Source: Spirochaetaceae bacterium
Lineage (GTDB): Bacteria; Spirochaetota; Spirochaetia; Treponematales; Breznakiellaceae
Reading direction: 5' to 3'
DNA length: 7,010 nucleotides
NCBI GenBank assembly: GCA_031280455.1
Contig: JAITGR010000198.1
Coordinates: forward strand, 1 to 7,010
A model generated the notes under the pieces. That model had not been told where the DNA came from. It saw only the letters and a list, made by a program, of their open reading frames with translations, and did not search any database. The translations under genes and the position numbers were made by a program. This document shows positions 1 to 5,505 of this stretch, piece after piece. Every line of letters starts with the position of its first letter. Position 1 is the stretch's first letter.

Positions 1-420
1 GGCGACATTGTTGCCGCGACAAGCAAGAGCGGCTGGGTTTTCCTGTGCAGCGCCACCATTCCGCCGGTTATTGAGCGCAAGGAAACCTCCTACGCCTTTA
101 GCAACGCGCTCTGTTTTTGGCAGAAAGACGGCGGCGGACAGTACCTGCTTATCGGCATACGCGGTTCGGCCTACACCAACGGCTACCGCGAACTCGACCT
201 GCGCCAAGAGGACGGCGTGTGGAAACTTGGCGCCTGCACCAGCCCTGTGGCCAGCGTCGAATCTTCCGCGAAATACGCCTCCACACTTGGCATCCACGCG
301 CTTACGTCCATTATACAAGCGCCCGGCAGCATTGCCGCAAACGGCTACCCGCTGGTGTTCGCGTCTACCCAGCAGCACGGCCTGTGGTCGTACCGGGGGG
401 TGTGGAACGCGGAAGAATAG
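1..420 (+). CDS. C-terminal part of an unidentified protein (5' end outside the window)
   Basis: Frame 1 is open from the first base to TAG at 418-420, giving the last 139 residues of a protein whose start is not visible. I do not recognise a family. The fragment looks beta-rich: short hydrophobic strands alternate with Gly/Asn/Asp turns (around LLIGIRGSAYTNGYREL and YPLVFASTQQHGLWSYRGVW), and aromatic residues recur near strand ends. This is compatible with a beta-propeller or WD40-like repeat protein, but that is only an inference. There is no transmembrane segment in the visible part, and a signal peptide cannot be judged. The gene ends 2 nt before the recG start and contains the recG ribosome binding site (GGAAG, 411-415), so the two are probably co-transcribed. 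Reality of the reading frame is fairly sure; function is unknown. Confidence 0.75.
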   Translation, partial: GDIVAATSKSGWVFLCSATIPPVIERKETSYAFSNALCFWQKDGGGQYLLIGIRGSAYTNGYRELDLRQEDGVWKLGACTSPVASVESSAKYASTLGIHALTSIIQAPGSIAANGYPLVFASTQQHGLWSYRGVWNAEE

Positions 421-422
421 CA

Positions 423-2561
423 ATGTTCCTGCGTGAACTGCGCGCTCCGGTACGCGAGGTAAAAGGCGCAGGCCCCGCGCTGTGCGCGAAACTCCAGGCC
501 GCCGGCATAGAAACGGTACACGACCTGCTTACGCGCTATCCCCGGCAGGGGCGCTACGAAGACCACATACGCCCCCGTGCGCTTGCGACTGTGCTGCCGC
601 CCGGCGGCCTGTACCGGAGCGGCGGCGCGCCTTCCGATGACGCGCGGCACGAAGTCAACACTCGTGTACAAATTGTTGATACATCAAGCATGTATATACA
701 AAAACGGGCGGTGCCCTGCCTTGTGGTAAACGACGGCACCGCGACCGCCACGCTTTTGGCGTTCAAAGACCCCGCGCAGGCGCGCTCGCTTAAGACCGGC
801 GTCTGGTACCTGCTGTGGGGCGTTTTTGGCTACTCCGAAAAATACCGGAAAATTCAGTCGAGCGATTTTGAAATTGAACGGGAGGACGCCGCCGCGAGCG
901 TACTGTTGAAAAAACACTTCGGCGTAATTCTGCCGGTGTACCGGCTGGAAGGCGGCCTACGGCAGTGGCATTTTCGTACGCTCGTACAGAACGCGCTTAC
1001 CCAGTACGCGCAAGCCATCGACGACGAACTGCCGCCCGCCCTGGTTGAAAAATACGGCTTGCTGGCAAAAAAGAACGCTGTCCGCGCCATTCATTTTCCC
1101 CGCGGCTTTGACGAGCTGGACGCCGCGCGCCACACGCTCATCTACGAAGAACTTTTTTGCCTTGCGCGGACAGTCGCCGAGCGAAAACGCGCTCGCTCGC
1201 TGAATACAGCGCCGCTGGATACTGCGGCGCAGACGGCGGACGAGACGGCGGACGAGGCGGCGTATACGCCGCTGCAGACACGGCTGCTGGAACGGCTGCC
1301 GTTTGCGCTGACCAGCGGCCAGGAACGCGCCCTTTTGGAGATAAACGCCAGTATGGCCGCGCCGGCTATGGCCCGGCTTTTGCAGGGCGATGTCGGTTCC
1401 GGCAAAACGCTGGTGTGCTTCCTTGCGGCGCTTAAAGCGGTGGAAGCGGGCGGCCAGGCGGTTATTCTGGCCCCCACGGAACTTTTGGCCTACCAGCACG
1501 CCGAGAACGCCGCCCGCCTTCTGGAGCCGCTTGGCGCGCGGGTGGCGTTTTTAACCGGTAACGTGAAGAGCCAGGGGCGCAAACATCTGCTTGCCGCGCT
1601 TGCCTCAGGCGAGATTGACATAGCGGTAGGCACACACGCGCTTTTTTCGCGGGACGTGCAGTACCGCAGGCTGCGCCTTGTCGTCATTGACGAGCAGCAC
1701 CGCTTTGGCGTAACGCAGCGCCAGGCGATTTTGGACAAGGGAGAGGGCGCTGTGCCGCACCTGCTTATGATGAGCGCCACACCGATACCCCGCACACTCG
1801 CCCAGACGGTTTTTGGCGACATGGACGTTTCGGTAATACGGGGAATGCCGCCGGGGCGCACGCCGGTACAGACGCGCACGTTTTCGGAGAACAACGCGGA
1901 AAAAGTGTACGCGCTGGTTGAACGGGAACTGCGCGCCGGCCATCAGGCGTATTTCGTGTACCCGCTTATCGGCACGGGCGATGGCGCGCCTTCTGGTGAT
2001 GGCGCGGACGCGCTGAAAGACGCGCAGTCCATGGCGCGGCGGCTTTCGTGCGAGGTATTTCCGCGCTACAAAACGGCGCTGCTCCACTCAAAACTGGACG
2101 ACGAAGAAAAAAAACGCATTATGGCCGCGTTTCGCCAAAACGAAATTCAGATTCTGGCGGCGACGAGTGTTGTTGAAGTTGGCGTTGACGTACCGAACGC
2201 GACCTGCATGGTCATTGAACACGCCGAGCGTTTCGGGCTTGCGGCGCTGCACCAGTTGCGGGGGCGGGTCGGGCGGGGTACGGCGCCGTCGACCTGTTTT
2301 TTGGTGTGGACCGACCCGCTGGAAGGTTTCGCGCGCGAGGCTTCCGGCGAAAAACTGGAAGTATGGCAAAAACGGCTTAAAGTTATGCGCGAAACCAACG
2401 ACGGTTTTGCCATTGCCGAAGAAGACCTAAAACTGCGCGGGCCGGGGCAAATTACCGGCACCGAGCAATCGGGGTATACGACATTCGGCCTGGCCAATCT
2501 TATCCGCGACGAAAAACTGTTTCTGGCCGCCCGCGAGGATGTTTTGGCCATGCTCTCATAA
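423..2561 (+). CDS. recG: ATP-dependent DNA helicase RecG
   Basis: Superfamily 2 helicase that remodels stalled replication forks and branch-migrates Holliday junctions in the cytoplasm. The 712-residue product starts with the helix-hairpin-helix-like segment (about 11-36, VREVKGAGPAL) and YPRQGRYED, then an OB-fold wedge region (about 75-150). The helicase core follows: Q-motif region LTSGQERAL, Walker A GDVGSGKT (322-329), motif Ia APTELLAYQH, Walker B DEQHRFG (423-429), motif III SATPIPRT (451-458), a motif V region SVVEVGVDVPNA, and motif VI QLRGRVGRG (611-619). The RecG-specific TRG segment LKLRGPGQITGTEQSG begins at 669. The ATG at 423 was chosen because GGAAG lies 7 nt upstream and the N-terminus matches the family; the frame stays open back to 117 only as overlap with the preceding gene. 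Oddities: a duplicated TADE linker at 271-278, and a C-terminus about 25-30 residues shorter than E. coli or Bacillus RecG. Confidence 0.97.
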   Translation: MFLRELRAPVREVKGAGPALCAKLQAAGIETVHDLLTRYPRQGRYEDHIRPRALATVLPPGGLYRSGGAPSDDARHEVNTRVQIVDTSSMYIQKRAVPCLVVNDGTATATLLAFKDPAQARSLKTGVWYLLWGVFGYSEKYRKIQSSDFEIEREDAAASVLLKKHFGVILPVYRLEGGLRQWHFRTLVQNALTQYAQAIDDELPPALVEKYGLLAKKNAVRAIHFPRGFDELDAARHTLIYEELFCLARTVAERKRARSLNTAPLDTAAQTADETADEAAYTPLQTRLLERLPFALTSGQERALLEINASMAAPAMARLLQGDVGSGKTLVCFLAALKAVEAGGQAVILAPTELLAYQHAENAARLLEPLGARVAFLTGNVKSQGRKHLLAALASGEIDIAVGTHALFSRDVQYRRLRLVVIDEQHRFGVTQRQAILDKGEGAVPHLLMMSATPIPRTLAQTVFGDMDVSVIRGMPPGRTPVQTRTFSENNAEKVYALVERELRAGHQAYFVYPLIGTGDGAPSGDGADALKDAQSMARRLSCEVFPRYKTALLHSKLDDEEKKRIMAAFRQNEIQILAATSVVEVGVDVPNATCMVIEHAERFGLAALHQLRGRVGRGTAPSTCFLVWTDPLEGFAREASGEKLEVWQKRLKVMRETNDGFAIAEEDLKLRGPGQITGTEQSGYTTFGLANLIRDEKLFLAAREDVLAMLS
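1232..1255 (+). repeat. 12-bp perfect tandem duplication inside recG
   Basis: GACGGCGGACGA occurs twice without mismatch (1232-1243 and 1244-1255), followed by a degenerate partial third unit (GGCGGCG). It is in frame and encodes TADE-TADE (residues 271-278) in an Ala/Thr/Asp-rich linker between the wedge region and the helicase core. A 12-bp unit changes length without shifting the frame, so copy number could vary between strains. Confidence 0.85.
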
Positions 2562-2580
2562 ACCACGCCCCCGCCCCGCC

Positions 2581-2600
2581 GCCTACCCGCCGAGGTAGGC
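2581..2600. terminator. Small hairpin at the recG/livF convergent end (weak terminator candidate)
   Basis: GCCTACC (2581-2587) and GGTAGGC (2594-2600) form a perfect 7-bp stem with a 6-nt loop. It overlaps the livF stop codon and lies 20 nt past the recG stop. On the + strand it is followed only by TTCCC, and on the - strand by a G-rich run, so there is no proper U-tract in either direction. It is the only stem seen at this convergent junction and may slow or protect transcript ends, but a classical intrinsic terminator is not supported. Confidence 0.25.
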
Positions 2601-3290
2601 TTCCCGTACCGCGCTGTCGTGGAGGAAGTCCTGGGCGCGGCCTGATTTTACAATGCGGCCGGTTTCTAGAATGTAGGCGCGGTGCGCTATACTCAGCGCT
2701 TTGTAGGCGTTCTGTTCCACCAAAAGAATCGTCGCGCCGCCTTCGTTTATTTTCTTGATAACCGCGAAAATCTCGTCAACCAGAATAGGCGCCAGCCCCA
2801 TCGAAGGCTCGTCCAGCAGCACCAGCCGCGGACGCGCCATAAGCGCGCGGCCAATAGCGAGCATCTGCTGTTCGCCGCCTGACAGCGTACCGGCAAGCTG
2901 GCCCGCGCGCTCGCGCAGACGGGGAAAGGTGTCGTACACGGTACGCAGGTCGGCTTTGACCTCCGCCGGCGCGCCGGTGCGGGTGTACGCGCCCATTTCC
3001 AGGTTTTCGCGCACCGTCAAGTTGGCAAAAACGCGCCTGCCCTCCGGCGACTGCACCAGCCCCGCCCGAACAATCTTATCCGGCGCGGCGGCGCTAATGT
3101 CCACGCCGTCAAACACCACCTGGCCGGAACTTTTCTTGATAATCCCCGATATAGCGTGCATAGCGCTGGTCTTCCCCGCGCCATTCGCCCCGAGAAGCGT
3201 TATAATCTCCCCGCGCGCCGCCTCGAAGGACACGTCTTTTATCGCCTGAATCGCGCCGTAGTGGACGCTCAAATTACACACCTTCAACAT
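2583..3290 (-). CDS. livF: Branched-chain amino acid ABC transporter, ATP-binding protein LivF
   Basis: One of the two cytoplasmic ATPases that power a Liv/HAAT importer, as a partner of LivG. The 235-residue product has the normal LivF length. Visible motifs: Walker A GANGAGKTS (34-42), the LivF-type block SPEGRRVF (81-88) with Gln80 in front of it, signature LSGGEQQ (136-142), and Walker B LVLLDEP (156-162) followed by SMGLAP. The usual H-loop histidine is replaced by VEQN (191-194), which is normal for LivF. The ATG at 3290 was chosen because GGAGG lies 10 nt upstream (3305-3301, inside livG) and the conserved fold begins at once; extending to 3413 would only add residues read out of frame through livG. 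It overlaps livG by 7 nt, indicating translational coupling as the last gene of the operon. Substrate could be leucine/isoleucine/valine or another HAAT substrate such as urea or short amides. Confidence 0.95.
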   Translation of the reverse strand: MLKVCNLSVHYGAIQAIKDVSFEAARGEIITLLGANGAGKTSAMHAISGIIKKSSGQVVFDGVDISAAAPDKIVRAGLVQSPEGRRVFANLTVRENLEMGAYTRTGAPAEVKADLRTVYDTFPRLRERAGQLAGTLSGGEQQMLAIGRALMARPRLVLLDEPSMGLAPILVDEIFAVIKKINEGGATILLVEQNAYKALSIAHRAYILETGRIVKSGRAQDFLHDSAVREAYLGG

Positions 3291-4099
3291 GACAGCGCAA
3301 CCTCCGCTTCGGCCCCTAGGTAGGCGCGGATGACATCCGGGTTGCGGCGTATTTCGTCCGGCGTACCGCTGGCGATTAACGCGCCGTAGTCCAGCACAAA
3401 AAGACGCTCGCATATCCCCATAACCAGGTGCATGTCGTGTTCAATAAGAAGAATGGTTACGCTGAATTCCTGCCGTATGCGGGTAATCAGCGCCATAAGC
3501 TCCCGCGTCTCCTGCGGATTCATCCCCGCCGCCGGCTCGTCCAGCAGCAGCAACTCCGGCTTAAGCGCCAGCGCGCGGGCTATCTCCAGCTTGCGCTGCT
3601 CGCCATACGGCAGATTTTTGGCAAGCTCGCCGGTTTTGTTCCGCATACGAAAAAGTTCCAGCAGCCCCTCCGCCTCGGCGCTCTGCCGCGCCTCATCGCG
3701 GAAAAAGCGCGGCAGCCGGAACACGGCCTCTACCGGCGTAATCGCGCGCGAGGCGTGCAGCGCGATGCGTACATTGTCCAGCGCGGTTAAGTTGCCAAAA
3801 AGCCGGATGTTCTGAAACGTCCGCGCAATGCCGTTCTGCGCCAGACGCGCCGGACTCTGCCCCGCGGCGCGTATCGTCTGGCCATTCGCACGGGTAAACG
3901 TAATTTCGCCGGAAGTGGGCGCGTACACGCCGGAGAGCATGTTGAACAGCGTCGTCTTGCCCGCGCCGTTCGGCCCGATGAGCGCCGCCAGAACGCCGCG
4001 CTCCAGGGCGCAGTTAAAGTTGCTGACCGCCCGCAGGCCGCCAAAAACGATAGAGACGTTGGCGGCGTTCAGTATGGTGCCGGAGGTGTGCGCCGTCAT
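3284..4099 (-). CDS. livG: Branched-chain amino acid ABC transporter, ATP-binding protein LivG
   Basis: The second cytoplasmic ATPase of the Liv/HAAT importer, 271 residues, slightly longer than the usual 250-260. Visible: Walker A GPNGAGKTT (42-50), Q-loop in ARTFQNIRLF (Gln96), the LivG-type signature LPYGEQRKLEIARAL (163-177) in place of LSGGQ, Walker B LLLLDEPAAGMNP (183-195), and H-loop His221 in IEHDM. The C-terminal GTPDEIRRNPDVIRAYLG is typical of the family. The ATG at 4099 was chosen because it overlaps the livM stop as ATGA; its Shine-Dalgarno sequence is weak (G-rich GGGCGGCG upstream), so expression probably relies on ribosomes finishing livM. An in-frame ATG at 4150 would give 288 residues but overlaps livM by 55 nt and adds non-conserved sequence. 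The stop codon overlaps the livF start by 7 nt. Confidence 0.95.
   Translation of the reverse strand: MTAHTSGTILNAANVSIVFGGLRAVSNFNCALERGVLAALIGPNGAGKTTLFNMLSGVYAPTSGEITFTRANGQTIRAAGQSPARLAQNGIARTFQNIRLFGNLTALDNVRIALHASRAITPVEAVFRLPRFFRDEARQSAEAEGLLELFRMRNKTGELAKNLPYGEQRKLEIARALALKPELLLLDEPAAGMNPQETRELMALITRIRQEFSVTILLIEHDMHLVMGICERLFVLDYGALIASGTPDEIRRNPDVIRAYLGAEAEVALSC
3301..3305 (-). promoter_or_regulatory. Shine-Dalgarno sequence of livF
   Basis: On the - strand GGAGG lies 10 nt before the ATG at 3290, inside the last codons of livG. It decides the livF start over the longer open frame and fits coupled translation. Confidence 0.75.
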
Positions 4100-5121
4100 G
4101 GTGCCGCGCCGCCCGGTTTCGCCGCCCGCCGGCTGATTTTTTGCTGCCACACGCGCCAGAGGAAGGCGAACGAAAATTCCTTCATGCCCAAAAGCCCCTG
4201 CGGGCGGAACAGCATAACCAGAATGAGTATGACCGGGTAGAACAGCAGGCGGTAGTCGTTAAGGAAGCGCAAGGCTTCTGGCAGTATGGTAAGGACGTAC
4301 GAGGCGATTACCGAGCCGGTCAGCGAACCCATGCCGCCCAGTACCGCGAATATGAGGTAGTCGATGCTTTTGGTAAATGAGGCCAGGTCTGGTTTGACAA
4401 AGCCGACGACCATTGCGTAAAGCGAGCCGCCGACACCGGCGATAAAGCCCGCGCAGACGAACGCGGCCATTTTATAGCGAAATGTATTGATGCCGCTGGA
4501 GTTGGCGGCGATTTCGTCCTCGCGCACGGCTTGTATGGCGCGTCCGTAGGTAGAGCGGTTGAAGTTCTGAAAGAGAGCGGCGGCCAGGATGAGCGAGAGG
4601 GTGGCGACGGTAAAGGAGAGGGCGGGGTTGACGGCGAGGGCGGTGGTAAACTGCCTGCCGTTTGCCCCGCCGGTTACGGCGCGCAGGTTGGTTAAAACAA
4701 CGCGGATTATCTCGCCAAAGCCCAGCGTGGCTATGGCAAGGTAGTCGCCGCTTAATTTAAGGCAGGGAAAGCCGACAAGGAGGGCGCAGGCGGCGGCGGC
4801 GAGGCCGGCGGCTATGGCGCAAACCGGCAGCGGCAGGTGCGCGTCCAGCGAGAGGAAAATGCAGGTGTACGCGCCTATGGCCATAAAGCCCGCCTGCCCC
4901 AGCGAAAGCTGGCCGGCAAAGCCGGTTATGACGTTGACGCTGATGGCCAAAAGCGCGTTGACCGCCGCCACGGTGATTATCTGCGCGCTGTACGCGTCGA
5001 TAATGCCGGCGGCGATTGCGGCGGCGGCAAGGCCGGCGAGCGCGCAGCTTGCGAGGGCGGGTGCGAAAAAGCGAAACAAACGCGGGGGGGAGCCGCCAGC
5101 GCTTGCAAAAAATAACGACAT
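4096..5121 (-). CDS. livM: Branched-chain amino acid ABC transporter, permease LivM
   Basis: Inner-membrane permease subunit that normally pairs with LivH and is energised by LivG/LivF. The 341-residue product is hydrophobic with about eight or nine membrane segments. Family landmarks are clear: GFAGQLSLGQAGFMAIGAY (67-85), GDYLAIATLGFGEIIR (125-140), TGGANG (150-155), the ATPase-contacting loop GRAIQAVREDEIAANSSGI (193-211), AGVGGSLYA (228-236), and a cytoplasmic tail beginning RPQGLLG near residue 306. The ATG at 5121 was chosen because GGGAGA (5137-5132) lies 10 nt upstream and family similarity starts soon after. The frame stays open to 5343, but that extension is read through the hairpin array and has no LivM character. 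Oddity: this is the first gene of the run. No livH or binding-protein gene lies upstream, where the usual order places them. Confidence 0.95.
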   Translation of the reverse strand: MSLFFASAGGSPPRLFRFFAPALASCALAGLAAAAIAAGIIDAYSAQIITVAAVNALLAISVNVITGFAGQLSLGQAGFMAIGAYTCIFLSLDAHLPLPVCAIAAGLAAAACALLVGFPCLKLSGDYLAIATLGFGEIIRVVLTNLRAVTGGANGRQFTTALAVNPALSFTVATLSLILAAALFQNFNRSTYGRAIQAVREDEIAANSSGINTFRYKMAAFVCAGFIAGVGGSLYAMVVGFVKPDLASFTKSIDYLIFAVLGGMGSLTGSVIASYVLTILPEALRFLNDYRLLFYPVILILVMLFRPQGLLGMKEFSFAFLWRVWQQKISRRAAKPGGAAP

Positions 5122-5131
5122 GGTAAAAAAA

Positions 5132-5137
5132 TCTCCC
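5132..5137 (-). promoter_or_regulatory. Shine-Dalgarno sequence of livM
   Basis: On the - strand GGGAGA lies 10 nt before the ATG at 5121, followed by a T-run. It supports 5121 over the longer open frame that begins at 5343. Confidence 0.65.
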
Positions 5138-5174
5138 AAAAAGCCGCACTCTATGCCTTTGCGGCGGAAGTCGC

Positions 5175-5200
5175 CCCAAACAGCATCCATGCTGTTTGGG
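5175..5200. repeat. Hairpin 1 of the array
   Basis: CCCAAACAGCAT (5175-5186) and ATGCTGTTTGGG (5189-5200) are perfect 12-nt complements around CC. As RNA the closing pair would open, giving about an 11-bp stem with a 4-nt loop. Its right arm shares TTTGGGC with hairpin 3. Confidence 0.9.
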
Positions 5201-5211
5201 CTTCTGGCCTT

Positions 5212-5238
5212 TTGGAGTTTTGCTTTGCAAAACTCCAA
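5212..5238. repeat. Hairpin 2 of the array
   Basis: TTGGAGTTTTGC (5212-5223) pairs with GCAAAACTCCAA (5227-5238) around loop TTT: 12 bp, no mismatch. It abuts hairpin 3 with no spacer. Confidence 0.9.
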
Positions 5239-5263
5239 GCCCAAAGCGCGGAGCGCTTTGGGC
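5239..5263. repeat. Hairpin 3 of the array
   Basis: GCCCAAAGCGC (5239-5249) pairs with GCGCTTTGGGC (5253-5263) around loop GGA: 11 bp, no mismatch and GC-rich, the most stable-looking stem of the set. Confidence 0.9.
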
Positions 5264-5272
5264 CGCGCAAGG

Positions 5273-5286
5273 GATAGCAGCGGAAA
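5273..5286 (+). repeat. Direct motif copy A, GATAGCAGCGGAAA
   Basis: This matches copy B at 5309-5322 at ten of fourteen positions, giving consensus GATNGNAGCGNANA. It lies just upstream of hairpin 4 and is preceded by CAAGG. The two copies start 36 nt apart. Confidence 0.55.
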
Positions 5287-5288
5287 TA

Positions 5289-5309
5289 CTTTTTGCCGCA
5301 GGCAAAAAG
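5289..5309. repeat. Hairpin 4 of the array
   Basis: CTTTTTGCC (5289-5297) pairs with GGCAAAAAG (5301-5309) around loop GCA: 9 bp, no mismatch. T precedes and A follows the GC core, the reverse of an intrinsic terminator. Hairpin 5 has the same architecture and the same loop. Confidence 0.9.
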
Positions 5310-5322
5310 ATTGGAGCGTATA
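5309..5322 (+). repeat. Direct motif copy B, GATTGGAGCGTATA
   Basis: Second copy of GATNGNAGCGNANA, overlapping the last base of hairpin 4 and followed by GCCCG and hairpin 5. Motif plus hairpin is therefore a unit present twice (5273-5309 and 5309-5347). Confidence 0.55.
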
Positions 5323-5328
5323 GCCCGT

Positions 5329-5347
5329 TTTTTTGCGCAGCAAAAAA
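5329..5347. repeat. Hairpin 5 of the array
   Basis: TTTTTTGC (5329-5336) pairs with GCAAAAAA (5340-5347) around loop GCA: 8 bp, no mismatch. It is a near copy of hairpin 4 lacking one C-G pair. Confidence 0.9.
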
Positions 5348-5360
5348 TGCGCCCAAACTA

Positions 5361-5372
5361 TCCGTTTGCGGA
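5361..5372. repeat. Short 4-bp stem after the array
   Basis: TCCG (5361-5364) pairs with CGGA (5369-5372) around TTTG. It is too short to be convincing alone, but it continues the pattern of small loops and may be a sixth, decayed member. Confidence 0.3.
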
Positions 5373-5397
5373 CAAAATTCCTGTTCCTTAAACTTTC

Positions 5398-5426
5398 TTT
5401 ACTAATTATAGCGAATCGGGTATATT
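5398..5426 (+). promoter_or_regulatory. Candidate promoter P1 for the histidine kinase gene
   Basis: TTTACT (5398-5403, four of six matches to TTGACA) and TATATT (5421-5426, five of six to TATAAT) are separated by exactly 17 nt. The start would be near 5433, leaving a leader of about 70 nt. The - strand -10 box lies within its spacer, so the two promoters would compete. Confidence 0.45.
5405..5410 (-). promoter_or_regulatory. Candidate -10 box for the livMGF operon
   Basis: The - strand reads TATAAT at 5410-5405, a perfect sigma-70-type -10, in the AT-rich zone facing livM. The -35 region is poor (TTCCCC at 18-nt spacing). Transcription would start near 5398 and give a leader of about 275 nt carrying the complete hairpin array before livM. 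Confidence 0.4.
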
Positions 5427-5476
5427 TGGGGGAAGGGTGTATCGCGGAGGCAACCTAAAGGGTTCGGTGTGTGTCG

Positions 5477-5485
5477 TGGTATAAT
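5477..5485 (+). promoter_or_regulatory. Candidate extended -10 promoter P2 for the histidine kinase gene
   Basis: TGGTATAAT is a perfect extended -10 (TGN-TATAAT); extended -10 promoters can work without a good -35, and none is seen at 17 nt. The start near 5492 gives a leader of only about 14 nt, still containing GGCAGG upstream of the ATG at 5506. Confidence 0.5.
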
Positions 5486-5505
5486 TATGCTTGGCAGGTT
5501 AGGAC

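Larger units (their letters stand above)
5172..5358. repeat. Array of five perfect hairpins with interspersed direct motifs (REP- or MITE-like mosaic)
   Basis: About 187 bp in which five perfect inverted repeats of 8-12 bp follow one another, four with 3-nt loops and one with a 2-4 nt loop, at 5175-5200, 5212-5238, 5239-5263, 5289-5309 and 5329-5347. Between them sit two copies of GATNGNAGCGNANA. The array is bordered by similar sequences, CGCCCCAAAC (5172-5181) and CGCCCAAAC (5350-5358). Heptamers GCCCAAA (5239-5245, 5351-5357) and TTTGGGC (5195-5201, 5257-5263) allow alternative stems, for example TTTGGGCTT (5195-5203) with AAGCCCAAA (5237-5245) enclosing the second hairpin. Chance cannot reasonably give this density. 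The style suggests a dispersed repetitive element or a structured RNA leader; I cannot tell which from one copy. Confidence 0.8.
5122..5505. other. 384-bp divergent intergenic region between livM and the histidine kinase gene
   Basis: No credible gene is seen here. From the livM side it holds the livM ribosome binding site (5132-5137), a GC-rich array of perfect hairpins (5172-5358), and a short imperfect stem (5361-5372). Then comes an AT-rich promoter zone (about 5386-5430) with -10-like boxes on both strands, a second extended -10 (5477-5485), and a 20-nt run to the kinase start. A GGAGG at 5446-5450 has no start codon opening a useful frame behind it. There is no trace of livH in any frame. 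Confidence 0.8.

Noticed and set aside
117..422. Longer RecG start at 117
   Set aside because: It would overlap the whole end of the upstream gene with non-conserved sequence; 423 has a ribosome binding site and the family N-terminus.
957..1499. 180-residue antisense frame in recG
   Set aside because: It is a GC-driven shadow of recG with low complexity (Arg-rich) composition and no start signals.
5119..5343. N-terminal extension of livM up to 5343
   Set aside because: The added 74 residues are a translation of the hairpin array without membrane or LivM character; a good Shine-Dalgarno and normal protein length support 5121.
5289..5347. Hairpins 4 and 5 as intrinsic terminators
   Set aside because: On both strands the T-run precedes and the A-run follows the GC core. 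A terminator needs the U-run after the stem.
5172..5358. CRISPR array
   Set aside because: The units are different palindromes of different sequence and spacing, with no constant repeat and no cas genes in the window.
5196..5405. 69-residue open frame on the + strand across the array
   Set aside because: It is an in-frame reading of palindromes, without a ribosome binding site or recognisable protein features.
5434..5449. T-box-like sequence AGGGTGTATCGCGGAG
   Set aside because: It resembles the AGGGTGGTACCGCGG T-box but lacks a base and has a substitution. It has no stem I or terminator/antiterminator, and precedes a kinase gene almost directly after a likely transcription start.
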